From Fomitopsis serialis (Eukaryota > Basidiomycota > Agaricomycetes > Polyporales > Fomitopsidaceae), in assembly GCF_022376445.1 (NCBI RefSeq), contig NW_025954983.1, forward strand, positions 310,001 through 374,000: a stretch of DNA of 64,000 bases, given 5' to 3'. Positions within the stretch are counted from its first letter, which is position 1; the number at the start of each line of letters is the position of its first letter. Below, piece by piece: positions 1 through 10,767 of the stretch. Under the pieces are notes generated by a model. That model was given only the letters and a program-made list of their open reading frames with translations, was not told the origin of the DNA and made no database searches. Both the position numbers and the translations under genes were made by a program.

Positions 1-871
1 ACCACGGATCTAAACTTCAAGTTCGTTCAGGCGGACCTCCGAGACTACGATGAGACATTGAATGCGATACGAGGATGCGATGGGGTTGTCCAATTAGCGG
101 GAGTGCGATGGCCCGCAGACTATGTGGCCACTACTCATAACACGTATGCCACCACGTAAGTCGTATTGAAGGGACGCTAAGATTGGTATAGGAATGTAGC
201 CATAACGTGGAACGTTCTGCGAGCGGCAGCAGAGGTGAGGTAGCGAGACGACGACGGTCCACAGGAGCTGAATTACTGCGCAATTAGCTAGGGATTAACA
301 GGGTTGCTCAAGCCTCCTCCGTCAATGTAATCGCTCTCGTGTTCAGCGTGCAACCACGATTCAAGTACTTTCCTATCGATGAGGATCATCCTGCTGAACC
401 GGACGAGCCATATGGCTTGTCAAAATTGTAACAGCATATTATACCGAAGCCGATCCATTTTGACGACCCCTGTTTAGGATTTGCGAAATGCAGGCGGACA
501 CGATCGTGCGGCGATATCCATCAATGCGTGTTGCCAGCATTCGCTTACACTGGTCCGTCCCGACACGCGAGGCAGCAACGCGCGATGATCCCGCGAGAAG
601 AGCCAAGGATCTTTGGGGCTGGGTGCAAGAAGATTCCGGCGCGGAGGCATTCCTGCTCGCGGTATTCGGGGAGAATGGCAGGTGGTCGGGTCATGAGAGG
701 TTTTTCGTTGCGGCGCCCGACATAGCAACAAACGAGGAGACAGTGGAGCTGAAGAAACAATTTTGGCCGGATGTTCCGATTCGAGATGGGCATGATCTGA
801 GCGGGAGGAAGGGCTTCTTCGACTGCTCGAAAGCGGAGCGGCTGCTTGACTGGGTGCACAGGGTGCCATGA
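1..871 (+). CDS. NAD-dependent epimerase/dehydratase (extended SDR), 5' truncated
   Basis: The window opens inside this gene, so the nucleotide-binding N-terminus is missing. Visible blocks across short introns are the Rossmann strand-helix segment FVQADLRDYDETLNAIRGCD, the helix block WNVLRAAAE, the strand QASSVNVIALVFS, and the catalytic Y-x-x-x-K as YGLSK just before an intron near position 425. The last exon runs unbroken from about 480 to the TGA at 871 and contains ICEMQADTIVRRYPSMRVAS followed by the substrate-domain C-terminus. This is the pattern of sugar-nucleotide epimerase-like SDR proteins; the substrate cannot be told. It converges on NPR3, whose stop lies only 34 bp away. Confidence 0.8.
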
Positions 872-905
872 GTGGAGGTTACGATGGGTGAAGGAATGTT
901 TGCAG

Positions 906-3447
906 CTATGACATGGATGTGAGTCTACATGCGCGCAGTGACAGAATGATAGGACGACTGACGTATTCATCGTAATGGTGCAGTACCTCTCGGAGTTGTT
1001 TCCTAGAAATCTCTGCTCGGAATAGAATCTCATCATCCGTACACTTGCCATCGAAATATTGATTGATCCTAGTGATTGAACAATTTGTGAGTACGTGCAG
1101 CTGTATGCTTCCTGAGAAACGAACTTTTCAAATCGTGTGGCTATGTAAGGATCCTTTCCTTCCGACATGGCGGCAAGCCAGCGCCTTTCCAACCGCGAGG
1201 CACGCGCAGGGTCAGTGATCATAGACGAGTACGGGTTGTTATCGTCTCCATTGCCACGGTACCAATCTTCCACATCCTCCGCTCCTGACGAGCCCACCTC
1301 TTCATCCAAATCATCGATTCCGCGCTTCTCCGCCACATCAGGATGTGTCTGCACGCTTCCCTGATTTTGCGCACTAACAGACTGTCGCCTTGCGAGCGCC
1401 CTAGCCGTCTTTGGTGAGAACGACAGCCAGTTCGTGCCAGGACTTGACTCGGAGGACGTCTCGATACTGGGTGCTTCTTTCGACGCGACGGTCTTCTGTG
1501 AGTCGTGCGAGTTTGACTCCTTTTCTGCCTGTGCCGACCTAGCCTGGATGCGCTCCCGTTTCGCGCGCGCCATCTCGTATTTCATTCTTACGCGATGCTT
1601 GAGTTCCTCTGTGGCGACGATCCGGATACGCAGGTGGAGAGTGATGAGCAGGTCACGCTTGAGCATCCACACGACGACGTTGTGGTACAGCTGAATACGC
1701 TCCTTCGATCCGACTACGGTCCCGTAGAAGTGGTTTGCGCTTTGTTGATGTGTCGACATCGAGACCATGGCGAGAATCTTCGGAAGAGGGCTCACATCGT
1801 GCTCCGCAAACCTCCGGTCGAAGTCAGCAGTCAGTTCGGACATCCTAAACACAATCAGCGCACGCCACGAAAGACAGTCCAGGCTACATACGGAGTGTTG
1901 AACTTGGGCGGAACAGTGAAGACGGTCCTTAAACCAGGATGAACGATATCGACCACTTTGGCTCGTCGGTGATGGACCAACCAGCGCACGGTTGGGTATA
2001 CTTGTGACTCAAGGTCCCAGTCCAGCAAACTAGCCATGTCCGCGAGCCTGTACGCTGTTAGTGAGCCATGATGGCTTGGCAGCGGAGAAAGAGATACATA
2101 CGATAGAGTGACGTTCGCTATCTCCAGAAACCTGGCAAGCTGCTCCGCAAGCTCGTTGTCTTCAGCTGTCGGTTGGGGCGCCCTAAGCCTCCTGTAGAGT
2201 TCATCGTTTCCTCGCTCGTCTTCATCGTACAGGCGGAGGAGACTCTTCCAGGGCTTCAAAGCGGGGAGCCGCCAGCCGACGCTCATGCTGCCCCAAGAAT
2301 TTGGCAAATCGTCTTCACTACGTGATTCCATCGTATCGAAGTCACATTCTTCATGAGCATGTAGCAGGGAGTCAAGATATGGAGGCAGCTGCAGCTCAAG
2401 AGGCAAGTCGTGGATGACAATTCGCGCTATGGACCTCTCCTTCATGGCCTCGTAGAGTGTCTTCATGGACACCGCTATTGACGACACGTTGAGTGCTTCG
2501 CGAAGGTACTCGGCAAATGGTTCGCCTTGAGAACATCAGTATGCTATATGCCCGGTAAAATACCTTACTGTACCTTTCTTTGAGTATTCATCTCTAAGAG
2601 ATCCAAGAGTGTCACACTCGCCCTCCACGAAGTTGTGCAAAACCTGTTCTTGGTACAGGACGGCGGTCACGGTGAACGCGATATGTTCGTAGATGGTGTC
2701 GAAATACTTCCACACCGTTCCAGAGGTGGAGGATGACGGGTCGGGACGATCAAGTACCAGAACGAGATGGAAAGTCTGTAGCCAGGATGAATCCGGCAGG
2801 GGTTGTTTGTTCTGTTCCGTGCTATCGGGTGTGAGAGAATTTCCCTTGGGCTGAGGGGCCTCTCCCTTCTTCGACACTCGCCCGCGAGGAATTGATTTTG
2901 CCTTGTCAGGTTTGAACCTCCACAATCCGTCGGGTTCCGCGCAAACAGGATGCCCTATGAATGCAAGGTCGTCGACGATGAATTCGAACTTCTGGTGGCA
3001 CATGGATACTTGAGGGCATAGTAATCCGGCGAGGAACTCCGCAGAGTATCCGAGTACAGTGTCGTACTCGTCATCACGAGGCAGCCCTGGGTTCCCACTG
3101 GAGAATGACGCCGACATGTCCGGTGCAGGTGATGCTCTTCTCGAAGCAGGATGTGAGCGCGAATGCGACACTGACGACGATCTATGGCGAGACGCTCCGG
3201 GTCTTTGCCATATGTACGCATCCTCATCGTATCCGAGGATTTCGGGGCATACCCTATTCTCCGAGGGATTTTCGGAGCCATTGGCGGCCCGCCAAGGATT
3301 ATCTCCGTAGATACATGTGACGTCGTGGTTCAGCCTGGGACGCGCAAGCCTGACAGAGGACTCGGGCGAAGGAGGCCAGCGGTAGACTAGGCTCGAGCCT
3401 TTCGCTGACGAAGTGACCAGTAACACGGCGATCAGTGTCTCGCACAT
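906..3447 (-). CDS. NPR3: NPR3, nitrogen permease regulator 3 / GATOR1 subunit (NPRL3 orthologue)
   Basis: The protein starts with the family signature ETLIAVLLVTSSAKGSSLVY and RWPP at 3447. It continues through a Ser-rich stretch into YDTVLGYSAEFLAGLLCP, FEFIVDDLAFIGHPV and FHLVLVLDRPD, all typical of Npr3. After an intron near 2570 it continues with EPFAEYLREALN, YRLADMASLLDWDLE and a basic region. The C-terminal domain reads MSEGKDPYIATRFEKR joined to INQYFDGKCTDDEIL and EISRKQLREVLHHYDEYV. That join uses a 56-nt intron at 1069-1124 (donor GTTCGT, acceptor ACTAG), and the true stop is at 906. Npr3 with Npr2 and Iml1 forms GATOR1, the GTPase-activating complex for Gtr1 that lowers TORC1 activity when amino acids are scarce. 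The Rag GTPase GTR2 lies 12 kb away in this window. Confidence 0.9.
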
Positions 3448-3977
3448 TGCTCTGGTATATTCCGGCTGGGAGGTGGAGCTTCAAGCCAATGATCCAGTGA
3501 GCCAGACTGAAGCCTCAGCCTCAGGCTGCAGCGAAGCAGCCGGGCCAGCTCTGTCAGGCCAACTATTGCCAGCGTAAGATCATATTCCACGGCGTATGAA
3601 AGTGACATGGGGGTCTGCACTCACGGAATGATTGTCGCGGCGAGTCGACCGATGAACTTCGCGTTGAGTGATGCCTCAGGCTGTGAAGGACCACGGTGCC
3701 AGCGGCTGTGGCGGTCACTGAGTCTGGGTGGCGGTGGCAAATGGGCGAACTTGGATCGGAGATCCGAAGGGGGCTCGACCGTTATGGCAGTTGTCAACGT
3801 TCACTACTTCCGCCACAGTGCCCTACTGGTGGTTCCTCCCTGTCTGATCTTTTCCCCGCTGCTCTTGGATATCCTGATACCGCCATAGCCTGAATACTCG
3901 CACATCACGGCCGCGGTTCGACCTCTCAGTGCAGTGTGCAAACCCGGGTGCTGTCCTGAAGCAACGACATGGGGCTC
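3448..3977. other. Intergenic, divergent promoter region
   Basis: This stretch separates the start codons of NPR3 (-) and the glycosyltransferase-like gene (+). It contains only short unconvincing reading frames. I see no clear TATA box or repeat. Confidence 0.5.
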
Positions 3978-6270
3978 ATGCCAGGCGACCATTCTAGTTA
4001 TCACTTAGTCTACTACTGCTCGGGACATGGTACGCAATACATAATCTCCCTGTATTCCATATCTTACACTGTGGGACGCCAATAGGATATGGACATGCTA
4101 CGCGAGTGTCCGCCTTCGCGCGTCACTTGCTGAGCCTGGATCCGCCTCCTACTGTGCACATTGTCTCGTCTGCACCCAAACAGGTGTTTACAGACAGTGT
4201 AGCTGTCGGTGGTATGTAATTTCATAAGTATCATCTTACATCGGAGTGACTGCTGCCCGATACCTAGCATTGTACAGGAACGCAGACATCGACCCTGTGA
4301 TTGTACAGCCATTAGCGTGAGTACGGAAAGCGTGCCCGCACATCTTCATGCTGACTGCTATCATGCTTAGGTATCGTGTCGACCGTCAGAAGAGCGTGGA
4401 AGTACTCCAGTCTTTCCTGCGCAAGAAGGACATGAAGGTCCTAGAAGAATCACAATGGCTGAAGGATATAGGTGCCGATTGCGTTCTCAGCGATGCCGCA
4501 TTTCTCGGATGGTGTGTATGCTCAATCGAGTGCACTGCGACCTATTCTGACGTAATTGAAAAGTCTAGCTGCTCACCAAGCTGGGATACCTTCCGTCCTG
4601 ATCAGCAACTTCTCCTTCGACTCAGTGTACAGTTACCTGTCTACTCCGTTCATTGATGCACCGCCTACTCCGGAACCAGACCTCTTCGACGGTCTTCCTG
4701 CACAAGTAGCTATGGCTCTTCCACCGGACATACCGATATCTGAAGAGACCCTGGCACCTCTGGTGGACGAGATCCTATCTGGCTTTCGCTGTGCAGACTT
4801 GCTACTTAGACTGCCAGGAGCTATCCCTATGCCGTCTTTCTCTGTTCTGCCTGGGCTTCCGTCTCCGAGCTGGGTCGACCTCAACACGCGAACCTTCACT
4901 GAGGAAGTCATCACGCATCTCAAGGAGCCTCCGTCATCTCATCTCCTCCATCCATGCACGGAGTTTTCCGACCAATATGCTTCAAAATCTCTGCCTCGCA
5001 CGGCCATCTCTGCACCTCTGCTAGTTCGCTCGCCCAACCCCTCAGTGTATACTGCCGAAGGTCGCCGGCGTCTCCTCAACATCGTCGGGGTACCTCCGTA
5101 CCTACACAATCCAGAGCAAATCAAGATCCTGGTAGTCTCTTTTGGAGGACAAGTATTCCGCAAGCCTTCTAGTCGGATCCACAGTCGCTCTCCCTCGCGC
5201 GCAGGCACCCCCGGAGCGTTCGCGTCCGCCATGACAAAGTCGCTGAACGGCATCCAGCGAGAAGTAGCCCTGTCCAAACCGTCTGACTTGTCGAAGGAGT
5301 ACTTCCCTGATCCAGCTCGACTCGCTGCAGCGCTGCGGTCTACCAGCCTCTTCGATGGCCCTGCCTCCGTCGCGGCGTCTCCGGGCCTTCCTCCTCCTAA
5401 GCCTATGACCACGGGTCGTGCCTCCTCGCTGAAGATCCCTGGTGCACCGCCTGTTGCAGTCCCTATGTCTCCGCCTAACAAGTTTGCTAGCAAGTCTCCT
5501 GGAAAGCTGTCTCTTCCAGCACTGCACACCATCCCGCCCTCTCCGGTGCTGGCAAGGGAGGTCAAAGCCCAAGACACTTACCCTGGCTGGTCGTCTTCTG
5601 TGGAAGAAGAAAATGAAGAGGACCTCCCGCGTCTGCTGCCGGATGACACCTGGGTCGCTATTGTCTGTGGCGTGTCGAAGGAATGGGGAAGGGAGAATGG
5701 CGAGGAGCTTCCTCCGGGTTTCTACGTCGCTCCTCGCGATATCTACATGCCGGATCTGACTGCGGTGGCGGACGCGCTGTTGGGCAAGCTGGTGAGGCCT
5801 AGATTCGTGACGTTGGCGGCGATGAGCTGAAGTCGTTGTCGTACTACAGGGATACGGTACAGTATCGGAGTGCGTAGATGCCTGCACACCCTTTGTCTAT
5901 GGTGAGCAATACGTGCAGCAGAGACTAACGTGACCACTCAGACACCTTCGCAGTGCCTCGTCCCCTATTCATCGAAGAGCACGGCCTCCGCTTGCTCCTG
6001 GAATCAGAGGGTGTAGGCGTTGAACTATCCAGGAGTTACTACGAGAAGGGCGAGTGGGCCGACGCGGTCCAAGAAGCATACGTCAGAGGCAGAGACGCGA
6101 AAGCCAAGAAACGGCAGGAAGGGGAGACGGGAAAGAGACGGAAGGAAGGCAGGGAGATGGCAAGAGGTCTCCTAGACTGGCTCGACAGATGGAAGGCCGG
6201 GACACGCGCCATGGATCCAGATCCTCAAGCTGAGGAAGACACCGCGGACATAGGTCACGATAACGAATAG
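3978..6270 (+). CDS. Glycosyltransferase-like protein related to the N-terminal half of L-arabinokinase
   Basis: The start ATG at 3978 gives MPGDHSSYHLVYYCSGHG. A 56-nt intron (4030-4085) follows, and the reading continues YGHATRVSAFARHLL. YCSGHGYGHATRV is the signature of the MurG/UDP-glycosyltransferase-like N-terminal domain found in arabinokinase-type proteins. Further conserved blocks are HIVSSAPKQVF, IGADCVLSDAAFL, AAHQAGIPSVLISNFSFDSV, ILVVSFGGQVF, WVAIVCGVSKEWG, and PRPLFIEEHGLRLLLESEGV near the end. The last matches the acceptor/nucleotide end of GT-B proteins. A Ser/Pro/Gly-rich insert lies between about 5170 and 5560. No kinase half follows, so this is the stand-alone fungal form. 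The sugar donor is unknown. Confidence 0.75.
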
Positions 6271-6560
6271 AGGGTTCGCTAGGATTGCATGATTGTTACT
6301 TTACACTGTATCTCTATTCCCCTGTAGAGCAAGTGTCCCCTTCAATACGACGTTATAGACTAGTGTAGATACCGTAGCTTATTGCGTTGGTCAAGCATGT
6401 TGTAGATGAATTGTATACCCTCCGTGAAGCCAAGAAATATGCATGTTGACCGTCTGGACAGCCATCAGTTGCCTCCGTGGAACAAACCATCGGGAATGTC
6501 ACAGCTGCCCAACCTGGGTGGCACAGCAGGAGCCGGCTCCACCATGAGCTGCAGCAGTCG

Positions 6561-9387
6561 TCAGCAGACTGCCATACGAGAAGCATCGGTGCAACGTACG
6601 CGGACTGTCTGGACAGTGGTGTAAGTGGCGGCGACTATGCCAAAGATCATCAAAGCGATGTCTGCAACCTTCTGCTTGCGCGTGTGGGCGCATGCCTTAA
6701 AGTGCAGCATCGCCGGGTAGACGTAGCAGAGCGGGACGCTGGCAGAGAACATCATCGTCAGCCTTATGCTCGGAACGCGCACAAGTATACACGTACCAAG
6801 CGAAGCTCCCAACGAACGACACGAACTTGTCCAGATCATTCGCGCCCGCCCAGCTGAGCGCGCAGCAGAACATGATCGTGACGAACCGGAAGCAATTCTT
6901 CGTCCACTTGACGCGCGCGTCCGCCTTGCCGCTGCGCTCGAACAGGCCGTTCTCCATGATCCGCACCGCGGGGAAGAGCTGCAGCGGCACGGACAGCAGG
7001 ATCGCGAGCGAGTACAGGAACTGGACCACTTGCGTGAACTTGCTCGTGGTGTCGAGGTTCACGATGACGACGGTCTGCACGTCGGAGCCGAAGGTGAGGT
7101 AGGACATGACACCGCCACCGCAGAAGAGGACTGACGAGCGCAGAAAGGATCAGCGTTCGGATTAGGCAAGTATTGTTCGTGAACCGTACCCATGAGGAAC
7201 AACATGACACCAGTGAGGACCTTGGGGAACTTGCGCGGCTCTTTCATCGCATCGGTGATCGGGATAACCTAGCAAAAACACCTAAGCTTCCATGATGCTA
7301 AACACAAACAGCTGAACCTACCAAACCAATACCCTCGAACGAGAAGACTGCCGTTCTGTACAACGATCATCAGCACGACCATCCGCGACGTGCCACCAGT
7401 TCGTCACATACCCGATCAGGAGAGGCCAATCCTTCGCATTGAAGAACGCTACATCCGCATGTCCACGGTCCGCCATGATCGCCGCCTCGCTCCCGAAGAT
7501 ATAGATAAGGCCCGCGAGAATGAACACGTCCGCCACGAGCGCGGTTGTGCTCAGCTTCGCGAGGTTCCGGATCAGCACGAGCGGCATGAAGATGATCATC
7601 TGCAGCAGGATGAAGTACTGGATGCCGAAGAGCTTCGCGCAGTTCGTGATGGCGAGCACGAACGCCTGCAGGTTCTCGGAGACGAAGATGATGTAGGCAG
7701 AGACGAAGCCGAGCTGGGAGATCGTGATCGACGCGAGGATGGCGTAGCGCATCCAGGGGCCGTAGAGCGTTCCACCGATGTCTGATGAGGTGTTGAGCAG
7801 TAGCACTGTGGTGAAGGATGACACACATACCACCGAAACTGCCTGATACCACGAACTTCGTTTTCACAAGCAGCAAGAACGAGTATAACGAGATCAACGC
7901 AATGAACGTGAGGACCGCGCTTGAGAACAGGATACCACCATTGAAGAAGGCCTTGCCCAGGAAGAGAATACCAGTGCCGACGAACGACTTCAGCAACTAA
8001 TCACATAGTCAGCTCACCGACACCATCACATGCAAAGTGATAGACTCGCCATAAGCACAGCCTGCGTCACCGTCGCATCTCCGTGCGGGCCCACGCTACC
8101 GGACCTTGCTCTTCTCGAACGAGAGCGGGGAAGCAGCGGCGAACGTTCGCTTGCTTTGTGAAGGTCCGTGCTCGTCTCGGGCGGCAGACCAATGGAAAGC
8201 GGGGCGGTGCCCGCGAGGTCCCTCTCCGCGGATGAAGGCGTCCCGACTTGGGCTTCCATGTCATCCCATCGGTACTCGTCCTCCTCTTCGATCTCCTCTA
8301 AGTCCTCTCCAGCCTAGCGGGGGCAAGATCTCAGTCAGGCCAAATCAACCGAGTAAGATAACACTTACGAAGTGTCCGAATAGATATAGGAATTCAATGA
8401 AGTTTCGGGGGACGTGTGGCAAATCTGCAGTGCCGTCCTCACCGCGTCTCATGAGCAGGTAGTTCCTTCGGAAACCTCCTGGCTCGTGAATATGCTGGAA
8501 AGCAGGGTCTGTGGACCTCGTCGACCCAGCAAATGATGCAGCGCGTGGACGCGCTGCCTGTCGACGCTTGTCTGCCTGCCATTTGTATATGTTGTGACTG
8601 ATACATAAATGAAGTTAGCATGTGTTCACTCCGGGGAGACTGGAAGTGTGGGACTGGTCTAATTTTCCGACGACGCTATGCAATAATATGCAGACGTCAC
8701 ATACTAAATTCCGATTCAGACCGCTGTGTCAGAATGCACAGAATGGCAGCTCAGTGATAGCTACCTCTGATCTGACGAGGTCGTGTGCGTGCCTTTGAAG
8801 CAAGGCGACAAGGAAAACACTATACGAACTGGTACTCACGTCACATCTGCACCAGGCGCGTGGTACGGCACAGGGAAGGGTTCTGACTCCTCCCTTTGTG
8901 TATGCAAGTGCGAGAACGACGACCGTTTCGACGCTACACCGTTATCTGAGCCTCCGCTGACGGACGCACGCGACGACTGTCCCGCCGGTCCGTCGCGTTC
9001 TTGCCGCGAAACGAGATGGCGCCTGAGTATTCTCGCCTTCTCTTCGTCGGTGAGGTCATCGAGAGCATTGCCCTCGATTCCACTACCAGGCGTGTCTGGT
9101 CGCCGCGCGCTGATACCGCCCAAAGAGGCCACAGAGGATGGCTCGCCTCCTGCTAATGGAGTGGGCATAAGAAAAGGCGAGCTTCCTGCTGCACTGGGAG
9201 TGCCAATGGGGGTTCCACGTCGAGGGATGTTAGGCGGCTGTGGGGTGCCGGCATACTGAGCTCGGAGAGCGCGAGGGCTTGGTGAACCAGACACAGCGCG
9301 TGCAGTGGGTGGTGTGCCCACACCAGCAATCTCTGCGTTGGCCCTGCGAGGACTGACGATGTTGACTGGCTTTGAGGGCGAGGACAT
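6561..9387 (-). CDS. AVT3: Vacuolar amino-acid transporter, AAAP/AVT3-AVT4 family
   Basis: The chosen start MSSPSKPVNIV is at 9387; an in-frame ATG at 9438 is an alternative. A long Ser/Pro/Arg-rich cytosolic N-terminus is followed by a block ending in FIEFLYLFGHFAGEDLEEIE, which is typical of fungal Avt3. Then come the transmembrane segments: LLKSFVGTGILFLGKAFFNG, ALISLYSFLLLV, ISQLGFVSAYIIFVSENLQA, ILLQMIIFMPLVLIRNLAKL, VFILAGLIYIFG, VLTGVMLFLMG, YSLAILLSVPLQLFPA, VTIMFCCALSWAGANDLD, and the last helix IALMIFGIVAATYTTVQTV. Avt3/Avt4 proteins export neutral and basic amino acids from the vacuole. The gene converges on the upstream glycosyltransferase-like gene with a 290-bp gap. The exact C-terminus (stop at 6561) may be altered by an unseen splice. 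Confidence 0.85.
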
Positions 9388-10767
9388 GGTGGTAAGCGAG
9401 AGGGAGAACGAGGTAGGGTACGTGGAGAAGGACTGCAATGTCGGAGCGCCTCTTCAAGCCGCTGAGCGGATCTAATCCCATGACTCCGTTTGGGCCAGCC
9501 GCCACAACGGCACCCTCCCCCAGCATCCCTCTTGAGCTTGAGTCTTTGACTCTCCTTCTCGGTCGCGCCAGTTGTTGCCGTAGCTTGTAGAGAGTCTCAT
9601 AGTAACTTGGCTACGAGTGATAAGTAGTCCGGCGAACTCTCCAAATGGCGGAGGCTTTCAATCAATCAAAGCACTGGCCAATTCACTTGCCGCAATTGGA
9701 AAGCCAGGCGTCGATCGCGTGGTGATCGCGTGGGGGAGCGGGAGGGGACCCTGGAGCTCTGGTGTGAAACTCAAAACCAACGGTCAACAACTTGAAGAAC
9801 ACAGCTTGTCGCAATACTATCGCGCTACAATTGCCCTCTGTCCATCTGATTCTGTACGAGATGACATATTCATGTGGCAATTCGGCGGATAAGCGGCTGT
9901 TTTGTCTCTGCTCCTCTAGATGACCTGCCCGAAATGAGAGGGTTGGCGACTCAGCGATGCTGGCGGGCCAAGTTTTTCAGCGCTGGCTGGTCGACGGCTT
10001 TCTTGAACTGCCAGTGCCCCTGCTGTTCATTCAATGAATGGAGATGGTAAGTCCCGTACATATAAATACCCTCGGTGCCGGCGGTACTGCGTTATGTATG
10101 TAGATCGACAGTCGCGCAGGGAAACGAGATGTAAGAACTCTTCGTCGTCTGTCTTGCAGTAGCTGACAGTTCTCACATATCAGGTCTCCGCCACTCTAGA
10201 CAAGCTTAACTAATAATACCGCCATCAACGTGCCCCATTCCTCAAATCGTCCGACCAGCAAATCGTTCGGGCTGTGCTCTATATCAACCCATTGGATGCT
10301 TCCCCGAGAAGCGCTAGTCTTGATCAATTGACATGGGCCAAGATCCATCAGGCTCACAACGTGTTCTCGCACGGTCGCAGACTCTCTCCATGGCACCTCC
10401 GAGGAAGTGTGCTGCAATCGCAGATCTCTTACTTCAGGCAAGGACTGAGTGGTAGCCTGAAGTCGGGTGAATACCGGTTTTCTGCTGTGTCGTCGTGAAC
10501 CCACTGGACTAGCGCAGGACAGGTTTCGCAACTAAACCCGTCACATCCGACAGTCCGACTTTTGCTCCATGGACCCAACGCGTGTGTGCCGGAAGCGCCC
10601 TTGTGCGCATACAACGAGGCAGAGAAGTTGCGGACACCAGGCAACGGCCAGGCCTACACGAGCGGCTCAAGTCTTATGGCTTCCCACTCATTTGCACCGT
10701 TGCTCGCCACGGACACCTCTGGGGCCTTCAGGAGGTCTGACTCCCCCCACTCTCTCGAACCGCCTTG
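9388..10767. other. Long intergenic region, divergent promoters
   Basis: This lies between AVT3 (-) and the AhpC/TSA protein (+). A TATA-like string CATATAAATACC sits near 10058-10070. Several short frames occur on both strands, including a 50-codon plus-strand frame at about 9438, but none has recognisable protein features or convincing splice continuations. It may contain 5' UTR introns of either neighbour. Confidence 0.4.

Noticed and set aside
545..1000. Long minus-strand frame continuing past the NPR3 C-terminus across the epimerase exon
   Set aside because: The conserved NPR3 end (INQYFDGKCTDDEIL...) is in another frame after a 56-nt intron and stops at 906; the continuation has no conserved features and is antisense to the epimerase.
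3607..3888. Plus-strand frame of 93 codons in the NPR3 promoter region
   Set aside because: No domain, signal or splice continuation; it overlaps the divergent promoter.
9438..9600. Short plus-strand frame beginning MSERLFKPLSGSNPM just upstream of AVT3
   Set aside because: About 50 codons, antisense to the AVT3 5' region, with no recognised motif; a weak case.
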